Below, piece by piece: positions 45,378-56,699 of a stretch of 64,000 nucleotides of DNA. The stretch is from Persicaria tinctoria (Eukaryota; Streptophyta; Magnoliopsida; Caryophyllales; Polygonaceae), in NCBI GenBank assembly GCA_037127255.1, contig JBANSL010000014.1, positions 72,523,646-72,587,645 on the forward strand. The letters run 5' to 3'. A program made the position numbers and the translations under genes. Within the stretch, counting starts at the first letter, position 1. Every line of letters begins with the position of its first letter. Under the pieces are notes generated by a model. It saw only the letters and a program-made list of their open reading frames with translations, searched no databases and was not told the DNA's origin.

Positions 45378-45830
45378 ATATAAATCAGTGGGCCACTTGT
45401 TTTATTGTCAATTGGTTTTAGTATGGAACTCCGCTGGTCTTCTGTGCTCGGCTCCGGTGTGCATGATGCGCTCTGACGTTTGGACCCCCACGGTTATATG
45501 GCCCACCGGGATTTATCATGGTATCAGAGCGGTGCGATTCGAGACCCTGATCTATCTACTGGACTGGCCGACCTTAAGGCTTAAGACGTCAAGTGCAACT
45601 GGCATATATTGCGAGGTCAGGCAGTTGCACTTGAGGTGGCGTGTTGTGATGTGTGGATGATTGTCCCACGTCGAAAAACACGGAACCCCGGGCCTTGCAT
45701 ATAAGTCAGTGGGCCACTCTTTCTATTGCCAATTGGTTTTAGGATGGAACCCGCTGGTCTTGTGTCCTCATCTCGGAAGCGCTCTGACGTATAGACCCCC
45801 CATGGTTATATGGTCCACCGGAATTTATCA
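45378..45830 (+). mobile_element. TRIM element with very short interior
   Basis: The 3' LTR spans 45662-45830 (TGTCCCACGTCG to GGAATTTATCA, 169 bp). A homologous 5' LTR part ends at 45518 (GGGATTTATCA) and is followed at once by the primer-binding site TGGTATCAGAGC (45519-45530). The interior is only 143 bp and non-coding. The missing start of the 5' LTR may lie left of the CACTA element (TGTGTCACGT at 44060), which would mean that CACTA landed in the LTR. Confidence 0.75.
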
Positions 45831-45839
45831 ATTTTTTTA

Positions 45840-46340
45840 ACAATCATCCCATGTACTTAAATAATGTACCCTATACTCAACCATTATATCATGACTTAGG
45901 CTCGATAGGCAAAAGTTATAAGTTTTCATGGAGTGAGAAGGAAAAGGATCGGAGGAAGATTGAGGTCAAAGGGGAAGAAGATGGAGTTACAAAAAGGAAT
46001 AGAAGAAAGAGAGGTAAAGATATGTCATTTCAATATTGAGGGCCAAATTCCTACTTTATTAAAAAAAATAACAGAAAAAAAAGCCTTCAAATTTCCTAAT
46101 ATTAGGAATACATGACAAAATTAGTGAAAGTGATAAATGTTAAACGTTCAGTCACTACTCGTGAAGATTTGACCCATCCAAAATTTGGAGTCTCGTGCAT
46201 TAATTGCATGCGGGTGAGATTGCTACGCCACTTATTATTACCTTAAATATATAAATATATGTCGTGTCGCATCTATCGTGTCGGGTTTTTCTACACACCT
46301 CTAAATGAAAGTAGAATTTAATGAATAATATGGTATTTTA
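45840..46340. repeat. SSL array downstream repeat, copy A
   Basis: About 500 bp homologous to 50690-51231 plus 57491-57590. Shared landmarks are TTCAGTCACTACTCGTG, GACCCATCCAAAATTTGGAG and GAAAGTAGAAT followed by an AATATGGTATTTTAG block. It shows the uninterrupted arrangement of the site that holds the 6.3-kb insertion after SSL3. Short open frames here are not conserved between copies. Confidence 0.8.
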
Positions 46341-46349
46341 GAGAAAAAA

Positions 46350-47540
46350 ATTACTTCATCCATCAAAAAAATCAAAAAATGATGCTCGTTTTTTAAGTCT
46401 CGTTTTTTTTTTCTGACTTTAGTAATTAGCAAAAATTCATTTTATTCCAGAAGATAGATTAGGAACGCTTGAGAATGCTGGAGAGTGAGAAGCCTAGAGA
46501 GAGGTGAGAGGTGGACCGAAAATAGTAAGTCAGGTGAACCCCCTGACCCTGCTGGGGACTCAACTCTGGGAAACTAACGCGGAAATGAGGAACCATCTAC
46601 CAAGAGAATCTGCAGGGAAACACCCGAGATGTCGATTGGGAACGCGGAAATGGAGAGGATCCCCACAAACCTGTTTGGAGTAGTGCAGCCAGACACCGCA
46701 CAGACAGACCAAATAATGTTCCCCGTGCTCACGGAAGCAATGGCGGTGAAGAGAGGCAGTGACGGATCCATAAATTTTGACAAGGGAGGCTGAAAATCAC
46801 AAAGGACGAGTTAAATTTTATCTTGCGAGTACAATGATACAAAATAAAAAATATGTTCAATATTAAAAACAAGTTTAATACTCGACATAAATCCAATACT
46901 AAAAATCGATTAAATACTACAAACAAGTTCCTTAACGGTAGAGAATTTACCCTAAATTTATTCTAAGTTGCAACTTATAAATCAGAAATTATTTTGTCAA
47001 AGAAAATGTAATCACAAATCAAACAATAGCATAACCTACCTAAATTCTCATTACCACTAATCGAATAGTATGCATCACCAAACCAAGCAAAACAACCTAG
47101 CTCCCAAAAAAATAATCATAATGAAAAAATCAAGAACCCCAAAACACTCAATAAATCCTAAAGCTCAATTGCTCAAACAGTCACAAATTCACAACCAAAA
47201 TACGCATAGGAGTATAGGACTTACTAACCTGATTGAAATCACAAATCACGGTCAGAATTTCAAATCACAAAGGCACAAATTTATTTGTTACAAATCACAA
47301 ACCCTAATTGAAAATTTTTCCAAATTGATTCTCAAATCCACAAATGCTAATCTAAATGGATTCTCGTCTCAATCAATTGAATTTAAAAGCAATCAAATTA
47401 AAAGGAAGTGAAAGAAAACTTACTAACCTGGTCTAGATCAAAGAAGTGAATTAACATTAGCTTAACAATAGGGAAACCCATCTAGAGAGAGGGTCTTTGT
47501 CCTCTCTCTAGATGTTGGTAAACCGACAGACGAAAAATTA
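46350..47540. other. Gene-free stretch with a hAT-like left end
   Basis: No gene is supported. At 46757 a hAT-like terminus (CAGTGACGGATCCATAAATT) begins, but I find no matching right end. From 47050 to 47420 the DNA is A-rich, giving a Lys/Asn-rich frame without relatives. A GAGAGAGGGTC...CCTCTCTC inverted repeat is at 47480-47510. Confidence 0.45.
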
Positions 47541-47544
47541 AACA

Positions 47545-48010
47545 TCATCACAAACAAAGACAACAACATTCCGATGATTCATAATTAATCGACTGAAAAT
47601 GGATGGAAAAGGACTCATCAACGAAACCATGCAGAGCCAGAGGTCAACACTTCAACCGAAGACGCTATAGGAAGGTGAGACAAACACTAGAAGAGTAGCA
47701 CTGCTAAAAGGCAGGTACAATAGGTAACGATTCCCTAGTGGTGTGAATGCAAAACTCTAAGGAAGTGTCTCTGGAACAATGGAGCTGTCGTGAAAACACG
47801 ACCACAATTCCGACCCGCCGATCGAGACCCATGTACACAAAAGCACCAACAACAAACGAAACACCATACACTAAACACACAACTTCAAACCATCCCATAA
47901 ACAATCGAGCAAACAAAGCAGCGAAAAGGTGGGGTATAGACGAGTAAGTAGTGACACAAAGATAAAATAAGCTAGATTGGTTTTATTATAACTTATTATA
48001 ATTAATCCCA
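47545..48010. repeat. SSL array upstream repeat, copy 2
   Basis: Diverged copy of 3770-4250 (see there), placed at the same distance upstream of SSL3. Confidence 0.7.
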
Positions 48011-48307
48011 CAAAGTTTGATGACCAAATGTAAGAAGTAATATTTAAAATAAATTAAAAAGTGGGTACATTATTATTTTCATTCCCACCTTGTCGTGTAA
48101 GGTTAAGCAATATTTTTTTTAATGACTTGCTTTCAAAACTATATATTTTCATAATTAAAATGTTTTAGTCATATTTTAAATTAAATTCTTATGGTTTACC
48201 TCTTTTTTATGGTAATGATTTTTTTTTTTTTGCTTCAAGGTAATGAATTTTTTCTAAATTAGGTTATTGTAAAGTATAGGATAAAAAGAAAGGATTAAAG
48301 TTATAAG

Positions 48308-48418
48308 ATTTTTTTTTTTAATCTTAGTCCAGTTCGATCGACTCAGTCGCTCTATATCTGAATCGGGTACTATATGACCCATTTAAGGGGTTGATCCTCC
48401 CACTCACAAGCGATTCCA
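48308..48418 (-). mobile_element. SINE-like insertion in the SSL3 promoter
   Basis: About 110 bp absent from SSL1 and SSL2: the flanking words GATTAAAGTTATAAG and TGGTATCGATCT are nearly adjacent in SSL2. On the minus strand it ends in an A-rich tail (the T-run at 48310-48322). This points to a short retroposed sequence. It lies between 90 and 200 bp upstream of the SSL3 start codon. The target duplication is unclear. Confidence 0.5.
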
Positions 48419-48442
48419 TAAATACATGATTTGGTATCGATC

Positions 48443-48450
48443 TACAAATA
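48443..48450 (+). promoter_or_regulatory. Mutated TATA box of SSL3
   Basis: TACAAATA occupies the place of TATAAATA in SSL1 and SSL2 within an otherwise conserved context (TC-TACAAATA-GCTAGTACTTGCC). The T-to-C change in the third position is expected to weaken TBP binding. Confidence 0.6.
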
Positions 48451-48506
48451 GCTAGTACTTGCCAAAGCATTCAATTCATTAACAAAATTCTCCTGCAAGA
48501 AAACAC

Positions 48507-50351
48507 ATGATTACCAAAACCATACTCTCATTCTCTCTATTACTACTTCTCCATATCCCAAATGCTCACCATGTCCTCTCTGCACCTAACGATCTTCTCA
48601 GCTTGGCAACACCCGTCACCGTCCTAGATCATCTCCCACTCCCCTCCAATGCGTTTGGACCGGAGTCCATCGCATTTGATCCTTCCGGTGCTGGCCCTTA
48701 CATCGGCGTCACCAATGGTAGGATCCTCAAGTGGTCCGGCAATTCCACCGGATTCGTCCGATTTGCCTTGACTTCTGCAAATTGGTAATGAAGCATGTAT
48801 ATACCCACTTTTAAATTTTCCATTATATTAGATTGAGAATTGAAAAAAGCATCTCAACTTATTATATATATACACACACACACAAACACACACACACAAT
48901 GCAATAAATAATATTTACACCGCCCTTATGATGTAACATGTTAACAAATATGGATTATTGAATTAAAAAATCAACGAATAGTAATGAGAAAACCAATGAA
49001 TAATTTATGCGTACACGATAAGGCATATGTATATCGAAACCGACCCCTCTCCCCCCTACAGTTTTTTGATATCGAGGATAACCCACCTTTTGGTAGTAAA
49101 ACCTAGGACACGTAACTCAGCTAGCAAGAGTCTGTGACAAACCAACTTACACCCATCAGCTAGATCAGCCACGAAACTAGGGATGGGCTGGTATATGCTC
49201 CAGCCCACCCCATTTTTCTATAAATAAAATAACAAAGCTTATAAAACATGTGTATTTCCTTGGCCCAATGGTTATGATGTAATATGCTTTTGCTTCTCTT
49301 ACTCTTAGATTCGAGCCTCCTTATGTACAAATTTTACCCCTTTTCTATTTTTTTCATATGCATTTCCCTCTTATATTTCCCCCCAATTTTAGGTGGTCCC
49401 GTCCCTAAGTTAGACCCAACGATAAGAAGTTAGGTGAACCTTGGTGTTTTCACACAAACTCTTTACCAACATTCATTCTCAATTATTAATATGATATATC
49501 ATTCACAGGTCCCAACAACAATGTGATTCAAGGGATGAAAATAACTTACGAACATCATGTGGAAGGCCATTAGGGATAGAGTTTTACAACAAAACCGCCA
49601 CGCTTTATATCGCGGATGCTTACTACAACCTTCAGTCTATTGGCCTAGATGGCGGAGTGACCACCACACTCGCTTCCTTGGCCGAGGGAGTGCCATTTAG
49701 GTTCGTCAATGCTGTGGAAGTAGATCAGGATTCCGGTGTTGTATACTTCAGTGACATTAGCACTCGATCTCATCAAAAGTATGTATGAAATTGTGTACGT
49801 ATATTTGTAGGGCACTTTATTCAAAATTTTGTTAATAACTAAAGCTTTTTGTTTGTTTGTATGAATACAGAGATTTGAATATAGCGATTCTAAGTAACGA
49901 CACGGTGGGGAGGTTTATGAAATATGACCCGACAACCAAACAAGTCACGGTACTACTTGGTAACCTCGAAGGGCCAGTGGGAGCCGCCCTTAGCAAAGAT
50001 GGGAGCTTCATCCTCGTGTCGGAGTACTTAAACTTTCGTATACTAAGGTATTGGCTCAAAGGCCCTAAGGCGAACACCTCAGAAATCTTTTACACATCAC
50101 CGGGGGCACTCGATAACATAAAGAGGAACGCGGATGGAAACTTTTGGGTGGCGGTGTCAATCGGAACCATACAAGTGGCAACTCCGTTAGGGGTTTTGCT
50201 TGGCCAAGATGGGCAAGTGTTGAGGGTTTTGAATTTCGCGACGGCTAATATGACTATGTCGGTAAGCCACGTTCAAGAGTACAATGGGAAGTTGTACATA
50301 GGTTCTTTCGTTTCGGATTATATTGGCGTTACAAGAACCACAACGGGCTAA
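48507..50351 (+). CDS. Strictosidine-synthase-like protein, copy 3
   Basis: Exons 48507-48784, 49509-49778 and 49871-50351 give 342 aa without damage. It has the same signal peptide and propeller layout as its neighbours. It differs most in exon 2 (QQQCDSRDEN, VPFRFVNAVEVDQ, STRSHQK) and at the C-terminus (GSFVSDYIGVTRTTTG), so it has diverged further than copies 1 and 2 have from each other there. The active-site Glu position is Ser. Introns are short (724 and 92 bp) with only a SINE-like remnant in intron 1. The promoter carries a retroposed insert and a changed TATA box, so expression may differ from the other two copies. Confidence 0.9.
49247..49400 (+). mobile_element. SINE-like remnant in SSL3 intron 1
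   Basis: Counterpart of 36607-36790 with A-box-like TGGCCCAATGGTTATGA and B-box-like GATTCGAGCC; more decayed. Confidence 0.35.
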
Positions 50352-51739
50352 TTGTAGGGAAACTCAATCCATAAAAATTATAATAAATTGCAATCATATT
50401 TGCTTATGGAACATTGGACTTAGAATTTTATGGAATCAATTAAAGTTTATTACTCTCTATTAATTAAAACTTATATATAAAAATTGAGGAATATGCGAAA
50501 AAAATATATAATAAATTGATATTTTACTGATGATACACTTTTGAAGCAATTATTTTATATAAATGGAAGGAGTATAATTTTTAATTTATAAAAAAATATG
50601 TAAAAACCAAAGTGACTGTACGTTGACGAGAGCTTCTCAAGTTTGTAATTTCACAATCCGATCTATCAATTAATTAATATTGGTCTACTTAGAAAAATTT
50701 TTAGAATCCTCCCGTGTACTTAAATAACGTGTCAACTTTTCTATATTGTTCTGATACCAATTTATTATGATATGGACTTCAATAGACAGAAGTTCTAAGT
50801 TTTTACAGAGGATTGAGAAGGAAAAGGAGAGATTGAGGTTAGAGGGGAAGAAGATGAAGTTAAAAAAAAAAAAAAAATAGGAGAAAGAAAGGTAAAGATT
50901 TGACATTTTATTATTATTATTTTTATTAAATAAAGATTCGAGATTAGATAAATATGATTTTTGAAAGGTCGACGAATAGACAGAAGAAAAACTTGTTATT
51001 TTATTACTGATGATACTGCACAATACCGAATTCACGATCGGGGCCGAATTCTTACGTTATAAAATTAGTGAAATTAGTAACAAATTTAGTGTGAGTAATA
51101 AATGTTAAATGTTCAGTCACTACTCGTGGAGATCTGACCCATCCAAAATTTGGAGTCACGTGCATTGCATGCGGGTGAGATTTCTACGCCACTTATTATA
51201 AGCTTAAAATCCTTAAATATATTTGGTCATTTTGCATAACTAAAAAAAAAAAAAAAAAAACTTTGCACAAATAGTCATGTGTCTTGTTTATTTGCTAGGG
51301 GTAGAAAGTGGCTAATTTTTGCAAATAAAAATTGCAACCGGGAGAGAAAGTAGCAGGTGAAGGGGTGGGACACTGTAGCTACACTGTATCTGTCAGTAGT
51401 TCTCAGTGACATGTGGCACCAAAAGACATCATCCGTTCATTTCAGAAAACTGTACAATGTCCATCTTACCAATAGAATGAATTGATCCTACCAATAGGCT
51501 AAACCTGTCTTTCCATACCTGGAGATATTTTGGAGAGAATCTGAAGGGGATTCACTGTAGCTGATTTAGCGGGCTGCCAATGCAGTTTTGGCGCTAAAAC
51601 AGGGCTCCTCCTTTGGGGAAAAGGGGGGAGCATTTTTGAGGGGAAAATACAATGATTGCATTGATGGGTGTCCCCAAGAACATATATAAGGTTAGGAGGA
51701 GAATCTGAAACACCATAACATTCTCTGCAAAAAGTGAGG

Positions 51740-53286
51740 TGATGTCCGCATTTTTAGTCATATTTTACATCATGTTTTCATTCCATCTAAGTCATTTTAT
51801 TAGCTTTTGTGTTGGAAAAGTAAGGAAAATGTGTAGTTATGCTTAATATTGCAAGATATGGAATCTACACAAGTTTTGGTGTGATTTTATAGGTTTTGGA
51901 GCTAATTTGGAAGAGTTTTGACGCACTTTAGAGCTTAATGAAAAATCATGAAGGCAATGGAGAAGCCAAGCAAAAGCAAAAAGTGGTGTAGCTGGAGAAA
52001 AGCCTCTTTTTCGCCATCCATCACTTTGATTCAAGATCTGGAGCCTTCATGAGATTTGTAGTCCTTGAAAAGAGCTTTCCAACGCATGTTCATATGCGTC
52101 AATCAGATTAACGAGGACTCGGGAAAGTGCGATTGAAGACAGAGTCGAAAAGCTAGAGAAAAACAGAACTTACTGCATTCGAACAGATACCTCGACGCCG
52201 ACACCCAGACCTCGGCGCCGATACCCTGCGCGAATCTGCGCACCAACAAAAGTTTATGCGGGCTGATTTTATTCTTTATTGGGCTTTTTAATTAGGGTTT
52301 CTATTTAATTACTTTTAGGATCTTTTTAGTTAAATAGACTTGGGATATTTTATCCTTCCTTAGATAGATTATATTATTTTTCTTAGATAAAATCTCTTTC
52401 CTTGGAGAATAAGTCTAAATTTCTATCTTTAAATAAAGCCAATTAGAGGCTAATTAGGCATCTTTGACACAGCACACACGGCTGAATTTACAACAGTTAG
52501 GGCGAGACATTTTGGAGTTTTTGGTTGAAGGTTTTGACATTGGTTTTGAGGTTTGATTTTATGCAATTTCAGATTATGTTTTATTCAATTTTCAGCATGT
52601 TTTCTATAGCTATGTGTGAGTAGTTCCTCTTCTTCTAGGGTTGGGGTGAGCCCAACAATAGCCATGTATGAAAGCTTGAATCTATGAAGTTTTTATGAGT
52701 TTATCATCATCTATCTTGTGCTTAAATCCTTTGCGAAAGTTGAGGACAATTCCATGTTTATGATTATGAAGCGAAAGTGGATTTAATTATGAATTTGAAT
52801 AGTAATTAGAGATCTTTGACGAAAGTAAAAGGGATCTAATTAAGAAAAGGTAGAACGAATAGGTTTTATACGAAAGCCTCTATTCTCTATTTGTGAAGTA
52901 TGCGAAAGCTATCTTTTGATGATAAAAACATGATCTTTGTTCTATGATTCTTGTGTGGTTCATGCATGGTTGTTGTTGTGGTTATCCCTTGACCTTGGAA
53001 GTTCTTTTTATATTGTTTACATCCCTAAAACCCCTTGCTTTTTGTTATATTTCGCTGCTGGAAAACAAAAGATCACTCGACATTCATCACTTCTCTCGAC
53101 CATCCCCTTGATATCGACCTCTCTAGTCGATATCGACTGCCTTTGATACTGATTTTTGTGTGTTGTTAGATCACAGGAACTACTCTAGAAAGTGTTGTCC
53201 TCTCTCCAGTGGAACGATCCCGACTTCCGCTATCTACATAGTGGGAATTGAGGTATTTTATTTGTGGTTGATTTCCCATCGCAACA
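51740..53286. mobile_element. Solo LTR, 1.55 kb, probably Gypsy type
   Basis: It starts TGATGTCCGCATTTTT and ends CCCATCGCAACA, flanked by the perfect 5-bp duplication TGAGG (51735-51739 and 53287-53291). The 3' part has the GTGGAACGATCCCGACTT block common in plant Ty3/Gypsy LTRs. No internal region or second LTR is present, so it arose by LTR-LTR recombination. It lies inside the 6.3-kb insertion. Confidence 0.8.
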
Positions 53287-53449
53287 TGAGGCAGAATAGG
53301 ATAGAAGCGGAAAGGACGGGAAAAAAGTTACCCGTTCATCCCAGGAAACGCTACAGTCCCCATCCTACCAATAGAATATTTCCGTCCTACCAATAGTGTA
53401 CAACTGTCCTTTCATACCTGAAAAAGTGCAAAAAGTTTGTCCGATGATA

Positions 53450-54195
53450 GTGGCAGCGATGGGTAAGTGATCTTGTACCTATCCTTTGTAGTTGTTCCTT
53501 TTTCTTATAACAGAACTACTCCAAGGTGACGGTTTCACGAGACCAGTTGCAGAGAGTTCGTAATTTATACTCTCTCTTTTTGATCAATTGCATAACTTGC
53601 AAATTAAGATTACAAATTTATAAACTCTCTTTTTGATCAAATGCAGAACTTGCAAATTAAGATTACAAATTCAAGCGCTATTTTTGCTTCCTGCGAAATT
53701 ATCACTTCTTGATGCCTAGACGATTATAAGGACCCAATATCGTTGTTTTCTGCTTCCTGCGAAATTATGATCCTACCAATATCGTTGTTTTCTCCTACCA
53801 TTAGTTTCCATCAATCCTACCATTCCGATCCTACCGGTATCGTTGTTTTCTCATACCATTAGTTTCCATCAATCCTACCATTCCGATCCTACCGGTATCG
53901 TTGTTTTCTCATACCATTAGTTTCCATCAATCCTACCATTCTGATCCTACCGATATCGTTGTACCTATCATTTGTCCGATGACAGTGGCAGCGACGGGTA
54001 AGTGATCTTGTACCTATCATTTGTAGTTGTTCCTTTTTCTTATAACAAAACTACCCCAAGGTGACGGTTTCACGAGACCAGTTGCAGAGAGTTCGTAATT
54101 TATACTCTCTCTTTTTGATCAATTGCATAACTTGCAAATTAAGATTACAAATTCAAGCGTTATTTTTGCTTCCTGCGAAATTATCACTTCTTGAA
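53450..54195 (+). repeat. 220-bp direct duplication
   Basis: The segment 53450-53700 (GTGGCAGCG, TTCACGAGACCAGTTGCAGA, a CTTGCAAATTAAGATTACAA block) recurs at 53982-54195 with few changes. Part of it (53570-53670) is also repeated locally. Confidence 0.75.
53770..53965 (+). repeat. 58-bp tandem repeat with distant inverted copy
   Basis: About three units (CCTACCGGTATCGTTGTTTT, then ACCATTAGTTTCCATCAATC) stand in tandem. The same unit occurs about twice in inverse orientation at 54520-54640 (GGTAGGATAGATGGAAACTA), so the two arrays could pair across about 0.55 kb. Confidence 0.75.
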
Positions 54196-54787
54196 AATAG
54201 TCTGGGATATGTGGATGGGTCAATATTAATTCTACTTCTTTGCCAATAGTACAAATATATCTTACCATTTGTGTACATCTATCCTACCATTAGTGTCAAG
54301 TTATACACTTAGGAATTTCGGTTATTACATTTTTATCATACAAATATCGTATATTTATCCTACCAGATTCACAAATTTGTCCTACCACTTGGCACTTGAA
54401 GGGTGAATTTCTGATCAAAATTGTAATCTTTTGACAAGAGATCTGCAAATAATCACTTTGCCAATTATTAGTTATGGAAGTAAACTATTTAAATTGGTAT
54501 GATATATGCACAAAAATGGTAGGATAGATGGAAACTAATGGTAGGAGAAAATCTTGATATTGGTAGGATCAGAATGGTAGGATAGATGGAAACTAATGGT
54601 AGGAGAAAACAACGATTTTGGTATAATCAGAATGGAATCCCCGTAATTCCTGTATAACTTGACACTAATGGTAGGATAGATGCACACTAATGGTAAGATA
54701 TATTTATACTATTGAAAATATGTAAATGCATAATTGGATTTACCAAAACACAATATATCGGAGACTTATGAACACACACTCCGTATT

Positions 54788-54857
54788 AGCCTATGTGAGA
54801 ATCGAACTCACATCTCTGTGTGTAAACACAGCGCTCTACCAGTTGAGCTAATAGACT
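54788..54857 (-). ncRNA. tRNA-like sequence
   Basis: On the minus strand 70 nt fold with a 7-bp acceptor stem (AGTCTAT/ATAGGCT, one G-T pair), D stem GCTC/GAGC and loop AACTGGTA, and T stem GTGAG/CTCAC with loop TTCGATT. The anticodon stem CTGTG/CACAG closes a 6-nt loop, so a normal anticodon cannot be read. It is a decayed tRNA or a tRNA-derived retroposon. It shares acceptor and D-arm sequence with 32330-32399. Confidence 0.45.
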
Positions 54858-55106
54858 ATCTGGCAATAAATACATAGGTAAAAGTGGTAGTTTAAGCATT
54901 TAATCGCCGAATATTGCTAGGCAAACATTTGAAAGCTAAGAACTGTATATGAAAAAGTATTTAATTAAGCATTAATGAGCACATACATCACCATATTCAA
55001 TATGTAGATTGGATTATTTGGGGGCTTGCAGAATCATTCAAAATTCCAGAGACACCATATTCAATATGTAGATTGGATTATTTCGGAGTAGAAACAAGGA
55101 ATGCAC

Positions 55107-55908
55107 CTTAATGCCAGTTTCATTGCAAAACTCACAAACAGGAACTTCATTACTATGGAACCAGCTTCGCAAGTCAAGAAACGACCTAACACCTAGTCCT
55201 ATGACACCAGTTGGGGAGCAGTAGAGCCATTGGTTCTTGACAAGCTCATCAAGTATCTTTTCCTTGTGAGAAAATGTGAAATTCCTGAAAGCTGTAGGAA
55301 TGCTATATACAACATCACCCTGTGTCTGTGTCTGTGCCTGAGATGGTGCTTCTGTTGGAATCTAAAACAAACACCACAAATAAACAGTCCGAGCTTCCAT
55401 GCTCATGCATAAGTTAACAAAGAAATGTTCAAAACGAGCAAAATTGCAAGAGGTGATGTGGTAATGTAACCTACACAGAATTAAAATATGAAAGCTGGTT
55501 TTAAACAAAGAGATAAGGACTTGAGAGCAACTGCAGCTCCTAATGACACAAGAATAGAACTACAGAAAATAGGCCTCGCAGATTTTTGTTCATTAAGCAA
55601 GTTCCTTTGTGGAATTTGTCAATCACAATAATGCAATCGAAAACATGATTTTTTGCTGCAATCTGCACCTTTCAGTTTGAATCTGTGGTATCAGCAATTG
55701 AAATGTCGACCTTCAAAGGAAAACTTTCAGCTTGAAATGAAGCACAATGTTGTCACGTAGACAGGATATACTACAATCTGGAGGGAGGGAAAGTACACTA
55801 AGACAAGAAAAGGGAAGAATATAGTACCTGGCTTTCTAATCTTGTATAAAGAGCGTTCATGTTAGATATGGTCCCTTGACCGCTACTGTGCTGAATTATA
55901 GCTTCTAT
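55107..55908 (-). pseudogene. NSE1: NSE1 fragment (SMC5/6 complex subunit), two exons
   Basis: Two minus-strand exons, 55908-55828 (27 codons) and 55361-55107 (85 codons), are separated by a 466-bp GT-AG intron and stay in phase. The predicted peptide includes IEAIIQHSSGQGTISNMNAL, then AFRNFTFSHKEKILDELVKN, IGLGVRSFLDLRSWFHSNEV and CEFCNETGIK. This is the linker, winged-helix end and first zinc ligands of plant NSE1, a RING-type ubiquitin-ligase subunit of the SMC5/6 DNA-repair complex. The exons for the N-terminal winged helices and for the rest of the RING are missing. A 27-bp duplication (near 54990 and 55055) follows the break. Because it lies inside a mapped insertion, transposon capture is the best explanation. 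The frame is undamaged, so capture was not very old. Confidence 0.75.
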
Positions 55909-56699
55909 CTGGAAAACGAAATACTAAAAAATCAGCATAGGGGCAGCCAAAATAGCCACAAGTTCCTTTCAGAATCTAGCTTGAAAAGGGATAAAAAAAA
56001 ACACACATTGGGACTAAATTCAACCCTGAAATCCCTATTATTAACTGACAGCAGTAGCTAATGACGCTATTTTTGGCATAATTGAAACAAGGTCTACAGC
56101 TCTTCAATGATAATCTTTGAAATGAACAAAAACCACAATCTGAATTGGAAGTAAAATTAATTCCAGCAAGGAAGCAGTTCATAGTGGAGGAGATATGTGG
56201 TCGGACTTGCATCAGATCAGGAGCACAATCAGGTGACTGGTAAATATAAAACTTTAGGAAAGTGAGACATTTTGGATGATAGGCCACATACCTTACACCT
56301 ATGGTGCTTATAAAGCTTAATATGCTTTTCATGACAAAATTACCATCAGATCAGGAGCACAATCTCTCTTATTATATCAAGCATTATGAAAGGTTCACAT
56401 TGCAACTCCAAAAATCAAACTGATATCAGTCCACCATGTACCATTATTTCACTTGAAGTCTCAAGAGATTACTGAATGAGTATTCATGTTTAAACTGTAT
56501 GTTTTGTCTGAATTTTCTCTGTTAAATTGAATGTTTCTTTACATTGATAGAAGCCATCCAGAGATCAATTCTTCTTGTTCTCTTACATGCGCAGATTATG
56601 AACTATCGATCCATTCCACGAATACGGAAAATAGAGATGATGAATCGGAAAGGACCACAATCACCAAACCCTAACTAACACTACGGGACCAATCACGAT

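Noticed and set aside
47070..47411. Lys/Asn/Gln-rich 113-aa frame
   Set aside because: A-rich composition, no relatives recognised, not present in the paralogous segments.
53770..53965. CRISPR-like array
   Set aside because: Units are contiguous tandem repeats without unique spacers, in a plant nuclear context.
54788..54857. Functional tRNA gene
   Set aside because: The anticodon loop has 6 nt, so no regular anticodon can be assigned; kept only as tRNA-like.
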